DNA from: Taklimakanibacter lacteus
GTDB lineage: Bacteria > Pseudomonadota > Alphaproteobacteria > Rhizobiales > Aestuariivirgaceae
Reading direction: 5' to 3'
Length of the DNA: 64,000 bases
NCBI GenBank assembly: GCA_003576695.1
Contig: QOZQ01000010.1
Span: 62,001-126,000 of the forward strand
Shown here: positions 45,066 through 56,538 of the stretch, one piece after another
Position numbering within the stretch: position 1 is the first letter of the stretch
How the letters are laid out: every line of letters starts with the position of its first letter
Notes under the pieces: model-generated
Told to the model about the DNA's origin: nothing
The model's input: only the letters and a program-made list of their open reading frames with translations
Databases searched by the model: none
Translations under genes and position numbers: made by a program

Positions 45066-46586
45066 TCATTGGCCCCTCCCGGCGCGGCCGGCGAAGCGGA
45101 CCGCGTCATCGGCGGCGCGGAACAGCGCCTTGGCCTTGTTCACACATTCCGCATGCTCGGACTCAGGCACGCTGTCTGCCACGATACCGGCGCCCGCCTG
45201 CACATACATCTTGCCGTTCTTCACGATGGCAGTGCGCAGCATGATGCAGGTGTCCATGTCGCCATCGGCCGAGAAATAGCCGGCGCAGCCCGCATAGGCG
45301 CCGCGCTTCTCATGCTCGAGCTCATCGATGATCTGCATGGCCCGCACTTTCGGCGCCCCCGACACGGTGCCGGCCGGGAAGCCCGCGACCAGCGCGTCGA
45401 TCGCGTCATATTTGGACGCGAGCTCGCCTTCGACATTGGACACGATATGCATCACGTGGCTGTAATATTCGAGGATGAACTGGTCCGTCACCTTGATCGA
45501 GCCGATGCTGGCGACGCGCCCGACATCGTTGCGGCCGAGATCGAGCAGCATCAGATGTTCGGCTCTCTCCTTGGGATCGGCAAGCAGTTCTTCCGAAAGG
45601 GCCCGGTCCTCGCTCGGCGTCTCGCCGCGCCTTCTCGTGCCGGCGATCGGACGGATGGTGACCTTGCCGTCGCGCACCCGGACCAGGATCTCAGGCGATG
45701 AGCCGATGATCGCGAAGCGGTCGAAGTCGAGATAATAGAGGAAGGGCGAGGGATTGACGCGCCTGAGCGATCGATAGAGCGCAAAGGGCGGCAGCGAGAA
45801 GTCGGCCTCGAAACGCTGCGACAGCACCACCTGGAAGATGTCGCCGGCCGCGATATAGTCCTTGGCCTTCTCCACCATGCCCATATAGTCCGCAGGCGAT
45901 GTATTCGAGCGGGTCTCTCCTATCGGCGGGACATCGGCGCGGCCCATCATGCCATGATCGAGCGGCCGGTCGAGTGCCTCGACCACATAGGAGAGGCGCT
46001 CCATGGCGCGCGCGTAAGCCGCCTTGGCGCTGACATCGCCTTCCGGATAGACCGGCGTCACCACCGTCACATCGTCCTTCACCGAATCGAAGATCGCCAT
46101 GATAGTCGGCCGGATCAGCATGCTGTCGGGAAGCCCGACGACATCCGTATTGGGGGCGGGAAGCTCCTCCATCAGCCGCACCATGTCATAGCCCATATAA
46201 CCGAAGACACCGGCGGCCATGGGGGGCGCATCCTTGGGCAGCGCAATGCGGCTTTCCTTGAGGAGGGCCCTGAGCGCCGGCAGCGGATCGAGGTCGACCG
46301 TCTCGAACGGGCCATCCGGATTGAACAATGCGCGCCGGTTGATCAGGGCCTTGCGGCCCTCGACCTTCCAGATGACGTCGGGCCGCATGCCGATGATGGA
46401 ATAGCGCCCGCGCACCGCGCCGCCTTCGACCGACTCGAGCAGGAACGAATAGCGCGCATTGCGTGCGAGCTTGAGCATTGCCGAGACGGGGGTTTCGAGG
46501 TCCGCGACGAGGCGGGTGGACAGAATCTGGGCTTCGCCCAGCTCATAGACGCGCCGGAACGCGTCGAATTCGGGAATGACTTGCAT
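45066..46586 (-). CDS. trpE: Anthranilate synthase component I
   Basis: A 506-residue chorismate-utilising enzyme. Motifs: LLESVEGGAVRGRYSIIG near residue 50 (tryptophan-binding area), NPSPFLYYLDF, GTRRRGETPSEDRAL, LDLGRNDVGRV, and FPAGTVSGAPKVRAM. It makes anthranilate from chorismate and ammonia. It starts 39 bases after ppiD and no leader peptide or attenuator fits in that gap. Confidence 0.96.
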   Translation of the reverse strand: MQVIPEFDAFRRVYELGEAQILSTRLVADLETPVSAMLKLARNARYSFLLESVEGGAVRGRYSIIGMRPDVIWKVEGRKALINRRALFNPDGPFETVDLDPLPALRALLKESRIALPKDAPPMAAGVFGYMGYDMVRLMEELPAPNTDVVGLPDSMLIRPTIMAIFDSVKDDVTVVTPVYPEGDVSAKAAYARAMERLSYVVEALDRPLDHGMMGRADVPPIGETRSNTSPADYMGMVEKAKDYIAAGDIFQVVLSQRFEADFSLPPFALYRSLRRVNPSPFLYYLDFDRFAIIGSSPEILVRVRDGKVTIRPIAGTRRRGETPSEDRALSEELLADPKERAEHLMLLDLGRNDVGRVASIGSIKVTDQFILEYYSHVMHIVSNVEGELASKYDAIDALVAGFPAGTVSGAPKVRAMQIIDELEHEKRGAYAGCAGYFSADGDMDTCIMLRTAIVKNGKMYVQAGAGIVADSVPESEHAECVNKAKALFRAADDAVRFAGRAGRGQ

Positions 46587-46625
46587 GAGAGTAGACCAAG
46601 ATAAGTGTGCCTTCAGGGGGTGACA

Positions 46626-48515
46626 TCAGTTAGCGTTCGCGCCCGTGACCTGTCGCCACATATTCTCGTCTACATAGACCCCGACTTCGTTCTGAACATC
46701 GGCCGCATAGCCTGCCGCCAGATTGCCGCCGGCGCCATCGGAGAGCGCCTTGCTGATGGTCTTCGCCTCTTCGGAATTGGGATCGAAGGTCGGGATGAGG
46801 ACGGCCTGAGATTGCATGACCTTCGCACCCTTGCCGTCGCCTTCGAGCGCATAGGCGAAGCCGTTTTCGGAAACCATGAACAGCGCCGCTACGGCCTGCT
46901 GATCGAATTCATTGGTCGTCTCGTTGCGTTTAAGGCCCAGGACCGTCTTGATCTCGGCTTTGGCCTCGCCGGCAAGCGCCTCGAAGCCCGTGCCGTTGCG
47001 GGCACGCTCGACCATCTGCTTGGCCTTTTCGAGCGCCACTTCTCGCAGCTTCTGCGCCTTCCAGTCGCTTTCGACCTGAGCCTTCACCATATCGAAGGGC
47101 TTCACCGCCGAGGGCGTCACTTCGCGAACCTCATACCAGACAAAGCCGCCGGATGGTGTCGTCAGCACGTCGTTCTCGACGCCCGTGTCGCTCTCGAAGG
47201 ACTGCTTGAGCACATTGTTCTTGAACGGAACATCGACTTCCTTGCCGTCCTTGCCGAGGCCCTGGGCGTCGACCGGCGGGGTGATCACCAGCTTGAGATT
47301 GACCTCCTTGGCGATGTCCTCGAAGGATTTCTGCTGGGCGCGCGCATCCTCTATCGTGTCATAGGTGGTCTGGACGGCGCTGCGCGCCTTCTCGAGCTGA
47401 AGCCGCGAGGTGAGCTCGGGCTTCACCTCATCGAGCGTCGACTGCTTTTCCGGCGTGATCTTCGTCACCTTGAGCAGCACGACCGAAAGCTTGCCCTGCA
47501 CCGGGTCACTCACCTGGTCCTGGGCCAGGCCGAAGGCGGCGTCGGCAATGATCGAATCGAAGATCTTGTCCTTGCTGAGCTCGCCCAGCGAGGCATCGGC
47601 ATCGGTGAGCCCACGTTCCCTGGCGAGCGCCAGAAAGTCCGTGCCGGCGGCGATGCGCTCCTTGGCCTTCTTCGCTTCATCGACCGAAGGGAAGGGGATC
47701 TGCAGGATAGCCCGGGTCTCCGGCTTGAAATAGTCGAGCTTGTATTTGTCATAGGCGGCCTGGAGCTCGGTGTCGGGAATCTGGATGGCGGGCGCCAGAT
47801 CCTCGGGGTCGGCCTTGATCACCGCGATCACGCGATATTCGGGCGCCGTATATTGGGCGCTGTTCTTCTCCCACTGCGTCTTGAGGTCCTGCTCGCTCGG
47901 CGCCGGAATGTCCTGCTCAGCCGGTCGCAGCACGAAATAGCGCGCGTCGCGCTGCTCGTTGCGATGCCGATAGACCGCCTCCTTCAGCGTATTGGGCGCG
48001 ACGAAATTGGCCTGGACGGTATCGGCAAGTGAGCCGCGCAGGAACCGCTGGCGCTCGCTGGCGAGATAAGCGGCCTCGTTCAGGCCGTTCTGGCGCAGAA
48101 CCTCGGCAAACCGGCGCGGATCGAAATTGCCCTGCGCATCATGGAAGAGGGGATTGGCCCTGATGATGTCGGCGAGCTGGTTGTCCGAGACCGCGAGCTT
48201 CATCTTGTCCGCTTCGGCATCGAGCGCCGCATCGCGGATCATGCCGTTCAGGAACTGGCGGTCGAGACCCAGAAGACGCGCCTGCTCGGGCGTGATCGTC
48301 TGACCGGTCTGCTGCTGGTAGTTCTGCAGCCAGCGCCGGAAGGATTCGGTGAACTGCTGGCTGGAAATATCCTGATCGCCGACCGTGGCGAGGGCCGAGG
48401 TTGCGCTGAAGCGGAACATATCTTCAATGCCCCAGACGCCAAAGCTCAGGACCAGGAGGCCCATGAGCACTTTGGCCACCCAGCTTTTGGCGGCATTGCG
48501 CATACTGTCGAGCAT
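46626..48515 (-). CDS. Periplasmic folding chaperone, PpiD/SurA-type peptidyl-prolyl isomerase
   Basis: A 629-residue protein with an N-terminal inner-membrane helix (about residues 13-32, VLMGLLVLSFGVWGIEDMF), a SurA_N-like domain and a central rotamase region (about 250-370, QIPFPSVDEAKKAKERI ... LSKDKIFDSI). It anchors in the inner membrane and helps fold outer-membrane proteins. The ATG at 48515 is chosen because AGAAGG is 7 bases upstream; another ATG two codons earlier lies too close to it. It heads the ppiD-trpE string and is divergent from tpiA. Confidence 0.88.
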   Translation of the reverse strand: MLDSMRNAAKSWVAKVLMGLLVLSFGVWGIEDMFRFSATSALATVGDQDISSQQFTESFRRWLQNYQQQTGQTITPEQARLLGLDRQFLNGMIRDAALDAEADKMKLAVSDNQLADIIRANPLFHDAQGNFDPRRFAEVLRQNGLNEAAYLASERQRFLRGSLADTVQANFVAPNTLKEAVYRHRNEQRDARYFVLRPAEQDIPAPSEQDLKTQWEKNSAQYTAPEYRVIAVIKADPEDLAPAIQIPDTELQAAYDKYKLDYFKPETRAILQIPFPSVDEAKKAKERIAAGTDFLALARERGLTDADASLGELSKDKIFDSIIADAAFGLAQDQVSDPVQGKLSVVLLKVTKITPEKQSTLDEVKPELTSRLQLEKARSAVQTTYDTIEDARAQQKSFEDIAKEVNLKLVITPPVDAQGLGKDGKEVDVPFKNNVLKQSFESDTGVENDVLTTPSGGFVWYEVREVTPSAVKPFDMVKAQVESDWKAQKLREVALEKAKQMVERARNGTGFEALAGEAKAEIKTVLGLKRNETTNEFDQQAVAALFMVSENGFAYALEGDGKGAKVMQSQAVLIPTFDPNSEEAKTISKALSDGAGGNLAAGYAADVQNEVGVYVDENMWRQVTGANAN

Positions 48516-48648
48516 CAACATACCTTCTTGCAAACATTCCCCGGGGCAAGCTCCCCGGAGCGGCGCGCATCATAGGGATGAGGATCAGGCCTCGCAAGCA
48601 TAGCTTGGCTCTGCTAGGAGGAATCGAACGATGGGGTAGGGGACTGAA

Positions 48649-49386
48649 ATGGCTCAGAAATCACCTAAGCCGCTGGTGGCGGGCAACTGGAAGATGAACG
48701 GCACGACGGCGTCGCTCAGGGAAGCGCGGCTGCTGGCCGGCATGCTGAAAGGCGTCCGGCTCAAATGCGAGGTCATGATCTGCCCGCCGGCGACGCTGAT
48801 CAGCACCATCAAGCCGGTCTTCAAGGGGACCCGGATCAGGCTCGGCGGCCAGGACTGCCACGGGCAGGCCAATGGCGCCCATACGGGCGATATTTCGGCG
48901 GAGATGCTCGCCGATGTCGGCTGCGGCGCCGTCATTGTCGGCCATTCCGAGCGCCGCACCGACCATGGCGAGACAGATGAGACAGTGCGCATGAAGGCGG
49001 AAGCCGCGCACCGGGCCGGCCTCATTGCCATCATCTGCATCGGCGAGACGCTGGCGCACCGCAAGAACGGCGAGACGCTGGCGGTGATATCGCGGCAGCT
49101 GGCGGGCTCGGTTCCCGAAGGCGCGAATGCGGCCAACACGGTCATCGCCTATGAGCCGGTCTGGGCGATCGGCACCGGCCTCACACCGACCACGGTGGAG
49201 GTCGCCGAAGTCCATGCCTCCATCCGCACCAAGACCGACCCCGACATGCGCATCCTCTATGGCGGCTCGGTTAAGCCCGCCAATGCGGCCGAGCTGATGG
49301 CGGTTACCAATGTGAATGGCGCGCTGGTCGGCGGTGCCAGCCTCAAGGCCGCCGATTTCATCGGCATCATCAAGGCCTATGCCTGA
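48649..49386 (+). CDS. tpiA: Triosephosphate isomerase
   Basis: A 245-residue enzyme with Lys15 (GNWKMNG), His99 (VGHSERR) and Glu169 ([11 protein letters not shown]), the catalytic set, and [11 protein letters not shown] near the end. It interconverts dihydroxyacetone phosphate and glyceraldehyde-3-phosphate. It is divergent from ppiD. Its last 17 bases overlap the end of the DUF1772 gene on the other strand. Confidence 0.97.
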   Translation: MAQKSPKPLVAGNWKMNGTTASLREARLLAGMLKGVRLKCEVMICPPATLISTIKPVFKGTRIRLGGQDCHGQANGAHTGDISAEMLADVGCGAVIVGHSERRTDHGETDETVRMKAEAAHRAGLIAIICIGETLAHRKNGETLAVISRQLAGSVPEGANAANTVIAYEPVWAIGTGLTPTTVEVAEVHASIRTKTDPDMRILYGGSVKPANAAELMAVTNVNGALVGGASLKAADFIGIIKAYA

Positions 49387-49888
49387 GCCCGCAGAGAAAT
49401 ATGGCAAGGCCGACAAGCAGAAGGCTCGCTGTGCTGAACGCCATGCGCAGATGGTTCCACCATGTCCAGGGTGCTGAATAGCTTGACCAGATGGCTACTG
49501 CCTCCTGCGCATCCGCGGGCGTGATGGCCTTCGCGAGGGCATCGTTCAGGGGAACATTGACGGCAAAGGTCGGAACAAGCGCGCCGAGCAGATAGACCAC
49601 CACGGCCAGCACCATCGCAACAGCCGCAGGCCGCTGCCGCGTCATGAACAAGAACAGCCCGGTCAATGCGGCCATGGCCGGCATGCCGAAAAAGGCGGGC
49701 GCGAAGGCGGCGTTGCGGATGGTCGCGTTGATCCCTTGCATCGCGGCGATAGCGTGCTGCGGATCGGCCGCATCGAGCCCGCGCATGACCGAAACCGAAT
49801 AGGCATAGAAGAAGCCGGCAATGGCGCCGGCGAGCACCAGGGTCGTTGCCGCGAGAATGCCGGTGATGATTGTCGATGTCCGATGCAT
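49370..49888 (-). CDS. DUF1772-type four-helix membrane protein
   Basis: A 172-residue protein with four transmembrane helices (about residues 8-30, 60-80, 88-108 and 145-165). It has the conserved [12 protein letters not shown] and the [31 protein letters not shown] segments of DUF1772 (anthrone oxygenase-like membrane proteins). Function is unknown. It is divergent from a TetR regulator with palindromes in between, and its end overlaps tpiA by 17 bases. Confidence 0.82.
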   Translation of the reverse strand: MHRTSTIITGILAATTLVLAGAIAGFFYAYSVSVMRGLDAADPQHAIAAMQGINATIRNAAFAPAFFGMPAMAALTGLFLFMTRQRPAAVAMVLAVVVYLLGALVPTFAVNVPLNDALAKAITPADAQEAVAIWSSYSAPWTWWNHLRMAFSTASLLLVGLAIFLCGLRHRP

Positions 49889-49901
49889 AGTGTCCCTCCA
49901 T

Positions 49902-49918
49902 GAGTACTGGGCGGTACT
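49902..49918. promoter_or_regulatory. Second, imperfect copy of the TetR operator
   Basis: AGTAC (49903-49907) and GTACT (49914-49918) with a 6-base spacer, 24 bases from the perfect palindrome at 49926. It is next to the DUF1772 start codon and likely represses that gene. Confidence 0.5.
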
Positions 49919-49925
49919 TGTTGTT

Positions 49926-49947
49926 ATGAGTACCGTATGGTACTCAT
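49926..49947. promoter_or_regulatory. Palindromic TetR operator
   Basis: Perfect 9-bp arms ATGAGTACC and GGTACTCAT around a 4-base centre, between the divergent DUF1772 and TetR genes. It is probably bound by the TetR-type regulator encoded next to it. Confidence 0.7.
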
Positions 49948-49974
49948 CTGCGCAACTGAAATAGCGGAGGCTTA

Positions 49975-50589
49975 ATGATGGCCAGGATTACGCCCGAGCG
50001 CAGGGATGACATTCTCGAGGCGGCGTTGCGCCTATTACGCGAAAGGGGCGTCGCCGGCGTGACGACCACCGCTTTGGCGCGCGAGGCCAGGTGCTCGAAG
50101 GAGACGCTCTACCTGCTCTTCGAGAACCGCGACGCCATTCTGGCGGCGTTGATCGACCGCCAGGCGACGGCACTCAATGCAGCGCTGCAGCAGAATGATC
50201 CCTCGCAGCCGGCTATGGAGGCATTGGCCCTGGTTGGCGCGCAATTGCTGCGTCTGTTGACCTCGGAAGGCTCGCTGGCGATAAATCGTGCCGCGTTGTC
50301 CGATCCGACCGGCAGGCTGTCACACATACTGATCAAACGCGGGAAGGAACGCTTGGCGCCGAAGATTATCTCACTCATCGAGCGGCTGCATCATGAAGGC
50401 ACCATTTCTGTCGCCGACATGTCGGACGCCTACCGCACAGTCTATGGCCTCCTGATCGCGGATCGCCAAATTATGGCGCTGCACGGCATGCCCGAGGGCA
50501 AAGGCGGGGCGGAGGCTCCGGCCCGGATCGCACAAAGGGCCGTGGAGAGATTTGTCCATCTCTACCGGCCTCGGCCGGCGCCCCCCTGA
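49975..50589 (+). CDS. TetR/AcrR-type transcriptional regulator
   Basis: A 204-residue protein. The N-terminal helix-turn-helix reads RERGVAGVTTTALAREARCSKETLYLLFENRDAILAALI (about residues 20-58), a typical TetR DNA-binding domain. The C-terminal part is a helical ligand domain. GGAGG precedes the ATG. It is divergent from the DUF1772 gene; palindromes between them suggest it represses both. This pair separates tpiA from secG, which normally lie together in related bacteria, so it looks inserted. Confidence 0.85.
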   Translation: MMARITPERRDDILEAALRLLRERGVAGVTTTALAREARCSKETLYLLFENRDAILAALIDRQATALNAALQQNDPSQPAMEALALVGAQLLRLLTSEGSLAINRAALSDPTGRLSHILIKRGKERLAPKIISLIERLHHEGTISVADMSDAYRTVYGLLIADRQIMALHGMPEGKGGAEAPARIAQRAVERFVHLYRPRPAPP

Positions 50590-50670
50590 GGCCCGGCTTG
50601 CCGGAGGGTTGCCTCAACCCCATATCCGCGCTAGACGCTGCCCCGAAATTCCAGAAACCGGACTTTAGAG

Positions 50671-51081
50671 ATGCAAACCGTCCTGCTTGTCGTTCACCTG
50701 ATCATTGCCATTGCGCTCATTGCCGTGGTCCTGCTGCAGCGCTCGGAAGGCGGCGCGCTCGGCATTGGTGGGGGTGGCGGCGGTTCGCTGTTCTCCGCCC
50801 GCGGCGTGGGCAACACCTTGACGCGGACGACCGCCATCCTGGCCGTCATCTTCTTCATCACCTCGATCGGCCTGACGCTCCTGGCGACGAATACGGGCGG
50901 CGGCTCGATCTTCGACCGCACGACCGCGCCGCAGACCCAGGGCGGAACGCAGGCGCCGGCCGGCACGGGCGGCAGCGCGCTGCCCGAGTTGCAGCCTTCC
51001 GGCCAGAACCAGGGTGGCAGCCAGAACCAGGGCGGCACCGGCAACAACAGCGGCCAGCCGCAAGTACCTGTTTCACAGTAA
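50671..51081 (+). CDS. secG: Protein translocase subunit SecG
   Basis: A 136-residue protein with two transmembrane helices (about residues 3-22 and 55-75) and between them RSEGGALGIGGGGGGSLFSARGVGN, the SecG signature. The C-terminus is a Gln/Asn/Gly-rich low-complexity tail (residues 85-136). SecG aids SecYE-dependent export. pyrG follows after a hairpin. Confidence 0.93.
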   Translation: MQTVLLVVHLIIAIALIAVVLLQRSEGGALGIGGGGGGSLFSARGVGNTLTRTTAILAVIFFITSIGLTLLATNTGGGSIFDRTTAPQTQGGTQAPAGTGGSALPELQPSGQNQGGSQNQGGTGNNSGQPQVPVSQ

Positions 51082-51102
51082 GATGTTTCACAGCTTTCCA
51101 CA

Positions 51103-51131
51103 GAAGCCCGGACCCCAAAAATCCGGGCTTC
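51103..51131 (+). terminator. Hairpin between secG and pyrG
   Basis: Perfect 10-bp arms GAAGCCCGGA (51103-51112) and TCCGGGCTTC (51122-51131) with a 9-base loop, but only a weak T-run after it. It probably ends secG transcription or attenuates read-through into pyrG. Confidence 0.5.
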
Positions 51132-51159
51132 GAATCGTTTGGATGAGAGGTTAGATTAG

Positions 51160-52794
<1,635 letters not shown>

Positions 52795-52821
52795 CGCCGC
52801 CGGCAATTGTAAAACCGCGCC

Positions 52822-55227
52822 ATGACCGCGATCGACATGCGACTTCGTTATGTCCTGGCTGCCTTTTGCGGCCTCCTTCTGCTGACGCTCCAGGCTTTTG
52901 CGTTCGACCAGGCGATTTTAGGGGCGGCCGAGCGTGCCGCGGTGTCGCTGCGGCAAGATCTGACCCGTATCCAGAACGAACTGGCGTTGCCGACGCTCAC
53001 TTCCGATCAGCTCACCGATTTCCGCCGCCAGCTCGACAATCTGCGCACCAGCGCAGTGCGTCAGTCCGAGAGCCTGAACGGGCCTTCAGCCGAGGTCGAC
53101 CAGCAGCTGAAGAGCCTCGGCCCCGCGCCTTCCGACGGCAGCGCCGAGCCGCTCGAGATCGCTACCCGGCGCACCGACCTGCAGAACAGTCTCAACCGCA
53201 TCAAGGCGGCGCAGTCGCAGCTCGATCTCATCACCGTCGAGACCGACCAGCAGATCGACCGCACCGCGCAATTGCAGCGCGACCAGTTCCTGAGCCGGCT
53301 GCTGGAGCGTACCGGCTCGATTCTGAGCCCGTCGCTCTGGTTTGACGGGCTGATCGCCAGCGGCGTGTTCTTCACGCGGCTGGGCCAGCTCCTCGTCAAC
53401 TGGTGGGGCGAGGCCTCGCGCACCGGCGATCTCATCGTCCTCATCATCATGCCGCTCTTCCTTGGCATGCTGTTCTTCTTCTATCGGTTGATCCGCCGCT
53501 GGTTCATCCGCCGCTATGGCAGCACGTTGTTCGTCCGCAAGCCGCCGGACGATACCGACCGTCTGTGGCGCATCGTGCGCGGCGTCGTCTTCACCGCCGT
53601 GGTCGGCACAGCAATCATCGTCGCGACCTTCCTCGGCTTCCAGCTCGCCGGTATCTTCACGGCGCGTTTCGAGCAGATGTTCTCGGCGCTCGTCGACCTG
53701 CTGTTCTTCCCCGCCGTATACGCGGCGCTTGCCTATCGCCTGGCGGCGCCCGCCAATCCCGCTTACCGGGTCGTCAATCTCGACGACACAGCAGCCGGCC
53801 GCTTCGCGCTCATGGCCGGCGTTGCTGCCTTCCTGTCGCAGGCCAAGAACTTCTTCACCGAGATTTCCGGCGTCCTCTATCTGCCGAATGCCTTTCCGGT
53901 GGCGCAGGGCGCTTCGATCTCGATCGCTCTCATCGCCATCATCGCGGCGATCCTCATCGTCACGCGCAACCAGGAAGGACTCGCCAATGCCGCCCATGGC
54001 GGGGAGGTCTATTTCGGCTGGGCCCGGCAGCTCGTTCCGCCCGTCTGGCTGCTGCTTGCGGTATCGCTGGGCGCGCTCATTCTCGGCTATACCGCGCTTG
54101 CCGGCTTCATCACCGAGCAGATCGTCGACACGTCTTTCCTGGTCGTCGGACTGCTCTTGATCCATCATCTGTCCGATGCGCTCGTCGTGTCGGGCCTCGA
54201 TGGCGCCTCGAGCTTCGGTCAGTTCCTGCGCCGGCTCACCGGCCTCGGTGATCGCGGCATCTCGCGCCTCAGCACGCTGTTCCGCACCTTCATCGACCTG
54301 GCGCTGGTCCTTGTCGGGCTGCCCTTGCTGTTCCTGAGCTGGACGGTGACCTGGATCAGCTTCTCGAGCCTCATCGACCGTGCCTTCGACAGCTTCAAGA
54401 TCGGCGACATCAGCATATCGCTGTCGGGCATCCTGCTCATCTTCGCCATCCTGGTGATCGGCTTCGGCCTTACCAAGCTGGTGACACGCTGGCTCAACGC
54501 ACGCGTCCTGTCGCAGACCAAGGTAGATACGGGCGTCCGCGATTCGATCGTGAAGGGCGCCAATTATACGGGCTATGTCGCGGCGACCGGCTTCGCGCTT
54601 TCGGCCGCCGGGCTCGATTTCTCCAATCTCGCCATCGTCGCCGGCGCGCTTGGCGTCGGCATCGGTTTCGGCCTGCAGTCGATCGTCAACAATTTCCTGT
54701 CGGGCCTCATCCTCCTCGCCGAGCGGCCGGTGCGGGCCGGCGACTGGGTCGACGTCAAGGGAGCCGAAGGCCTGATCAAGCAGATCAATGTGCGCTCGAC
54801 CGAGATCGAGACCTTCGACAACTGCACCATCATCGTGCCGAATTCGCTGCTGATTACCGAGCCGGTGAAGAACTGGACGCATCGCGACACGATCGGCCGC
54901 TTCGTGGTGACCGTGTCGGCGGCGCTCAGCGCCGATCCCGTCAAGGTCAGGGAGGTCATCCTCAAGGCCGCCAAGGACCATGCCCTCGTACTCTATCATC
55001 CCGAGCCCGCCGTCGTGATGCGCGATTTCGGCACGCAAGGCTATATCTTCGATTTGCGGGCCTTTGTCGGCGACATCATGAGCGGCGGCGTGGTGGCAAG
55101 CGACATCCGCTTCGCCATCCTCGCGGCTTTCAAGGAGAACGGTATCGACATGCCGACAATAGTACGCGATGTGCCGGTCGGTGCGGCGCAATCGCCGGCC
55201 GAACCGCCCAAGCCGGCAAAATCATGA
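52822..55227 (+). CDS. DUF3772-type MscS mechanosensitive channel
   Basis: An 801-residue inner-membrane protein. Signal peptide to about residue 25 (LQAFAF), then a coiled periplasmic DUF3772 region (residues 30-160), about ten transmembrane helices (190-590) and an MscS core: GVGIGFGLQSIVNNFLSGLILLAERPVRAGDWV (600s), continuing into a beta domain and C-terminal tail. It opens under membrane tension to release solutes. It ends with a Pro/Ala/Lys tail and overlaps the next gene by 4 bases. Confidence 0.9.
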   Translation: MTAIDMRLRYVLAAFCGLLLLTLQAFAFDQAILGAAERAAVSLRQDLTRIQNELALPTLTSDQLTDFRRQLDNLRTSAVRQSESLNGPSAEVDQQLKSLGPAPSDGSAEPLEIATRRTDLQNSLNRIKAAQSQLDLITVETDQQIDRTAQLQRDQFLSRLLERTGSILSPSLWFDGLIASGVFFTRLGQLLVNWWGEASRTGDLIVLIIMPLFLGMLFFFYRLIRRWFIRRYGSTLFVRKPPDDTDRLWRIVRGVVFTAVVGTAIIVATFLGFQLAGIFTARFEQMFSALVDLLFFPAVYAALAYRLAAPANPAYRVVNLDDTAAGRFALMAGVAAFLSQAKNFFTEISGVLYLPNAFPVAQGASISIALIAIIAAILIVTRNQEGLANAAHGGEVYFGWARQLVPPVWLLLAVSLGALILGYTALAGFITEQIVDTSFLVVGLLLIHHLSDALVVSGLDGASSFGQFLRRLTGLGDRGISRLSTLFRTFIDLALVLVGLPLLFLSWTVTWISFSSLIDRAFDSFKIGDISISLSGILLIFAILVIGFGLTKLVTRWLNARVLSQTKVDTGVRDSIVKGANYTGYVAATGFALSAAGLDFSNLAIVAGALGVGIGFGLQSIVNNFLSGLILLAERPVRAGDWVDVKGAEGLIKQINVRSTEIETFDNCTIIVPNSLLITEPVKNWTHRDTIGRFVVTVSAALSADPVKVREVILKAAKDHALVLYHPEPAVVMRDFGTQGYIFDLRAFVGDIMSGGVVASDIRFAILAAFKENGIDMPTIVRDVPVGAAQSPAEPPKPAKS

Positions 55228-56111
55228 AGGGCATCGACCATCTCGTTCTGTGCGGCCGCAGCCACGAAAGCATGCGCGAGAGCTTCTCTGGCCTCGGCTT
55301 CACCTTGACGCCGCAGGCCCAGCATCCTTTCGGCACCGGCAACAGCCTGATCCAGCTCGAAGGCTGCTTCTTCGAATTGCTGAGCGTCTTCGAGGCGGGC
55401 AAGATCCCGGATCACGAGGCGCAGCGCTTTTCCTTCGGCGCCTTCAATCGCGACTTCCTGTCCCGGCATGAAGGATTGTCGATGCTGGCGCTCGACTCGA
55501 CCGATGCGCGCGCCGACGTGGCCGCATTCCGTGCGGCCGGCCTCAAGACTTACGAGCCCTTCGACTTCTCGCGCAAAGCGCGCCTGCCGGACGGGCGCGA
55601 AGTGACGGTTGGCTTCTCGCTCGCTTTCGTCACCCATCCGGCAATGCCCGATGTGGCCTTCTTCACCACCCAGCAGCACGCGCCGCAGCATTTCTGGAAG
55701 CCCGACTACCAGCGTCATGCCAATCGCGCTTTGACGATTCTCGAGGTCTGCCTGGTGGCCGAAAAGCCGGAAGAGCACGCCGCGTTCCTGTCCGCCTTCG
55801 CGGGGTTTCCGGCAGGGACGGTCGAGGAGGGCATCACGGTGCGGACAGCGCGTGGCAACATCACCTGCCTGACACCGCAGGGTTTCCAGAAAAGCTTCGG
55901 ACGCCCGGCGCCGGAATTGAGCAACGGGCCGCGCTTCGGCGGATTCACCATTGGCGTGCGGCGAATAGCCAGGCTGGCCGAGGCCATCACCAGCTCGCGC
56001 TTCAGTTTGCAGAAAGACGGGCCACATCGTGCCGTGTTGTCAGTTGACGTAAACGGTAGTGCTCTTGCGTTTTTCGCGCTGAACCGGCAAGACGCTGAGG
56101 ATGAGCGATGA
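55224..56111 (+). CDS. VOC (glyoxalase-like) domain protein
   Basis: A 295-residue protein made of two VOC-type halves. It begins IDHLVLCGRS with the beta-alpha-beta-beta-beta pattern, and Glu residues in FELLSVF and in the second half EVCLVAE are candidate metal ligands. It resembles the glyoxalase-like domain family (PF13468). Function unknown. It overlaps the MscS gene by 4 bases and the thioesterase gene by 11 bases. Confidence 0.8.
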   Translation: MKGIDHLVLCGRSHESMRESFSGLGFTLTPQAQHPFGTGNSLIQLEGCFFELLSVFEAGKIPDHEAQRFSFGAFNRDFLSRHEGLSMLALDSTDARADVAAFRAAGLKTYEPFDFSRKARLPDGREVTVGFSLAFVTHPAMPDVAFFTTQQHAPQHFWKPDYQRHANRALTILEVCLVAEKPEEHAAFLSAFAGFPAGTVEEGITVRTARGNITCLTPQGFQKSFGRPAPELSNGPRFGGFTIGVRRIARLAEAITSSRFSLQKDGPHRAVLSVDVNGSALAFFALNRQDAEDER

Positions 56112-56538
56112 TCATAAGACCTTGACGCAGCGTGAAGAAATCGAGCGGTGGTGGCGGGGCGCCGGTTCACCCCTGAACGAATTGCTCGATATGAAGCTCG
56201 TCAGCCTCGGCGACGGCGAAGCGACTTTCGAGGCTTTCCCTTCGCGGAAATTCTATAACCCGCAGCAGCGCACCCATGGCGGCTATGCCGCAGCCCTTCT
56301 CGACAGCGCCATGGGTTGCGCCATCTTCTCCAGGCTCGGCCGGGAAGCGAATTTCGGCACCATCGAGCTCAAGGTCAATTTCGTCCGCGGCATTTTCGCC
56401 GAAACGGGACGCTTGACCTGCACCGGGAAAGTCATTCATTTCGGCCGGCGCGTGCAGACCGCCGAGGCCCGGATCACCGATGCCAATGGCAAGCTCTATG
56501 CGCACGGGTCCGGCACTTTCATGGTCTATAACGAATGA
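56101..56538 (+). CDS. PaaI-type hotdog thioesterase
   Basis: A 145-residue hotdog-fold protein with [19 protein letters not shown] in the helix and a preceding Asn-Pro-Gln motif ([10 protein letters not shown]), then the strand [15 protein letters not shown]. PaaI-like enzymes hydrolyse acyl- or aryl-CoA thioesters. It overlaps the VOC gene by 11 bases and kdsA by 4, so it is probably cotranscribed with the MscS-to-kdsA string. Confidence 0.88.
   Translation: MSDDHKTLTQREEIERWWRGAGSPLNELLDMKLVSLGDGEATFEAFPSRKFYNPQQRTHGGYAAALLDSAMGCAIFSRLGREANFGTIELKVNFVRGIFAETGRLTCTGKVIHFGRRVQTAEARITDANGKLYAHGSGTFMVYNE

Noticed and set aside
46587-46625. Search for a trp leader peptide or attenuator before trpE
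   Set aside because: The gap is only 39 bases, with no Trp-codon-rich frame and no terminator-type hairpin.
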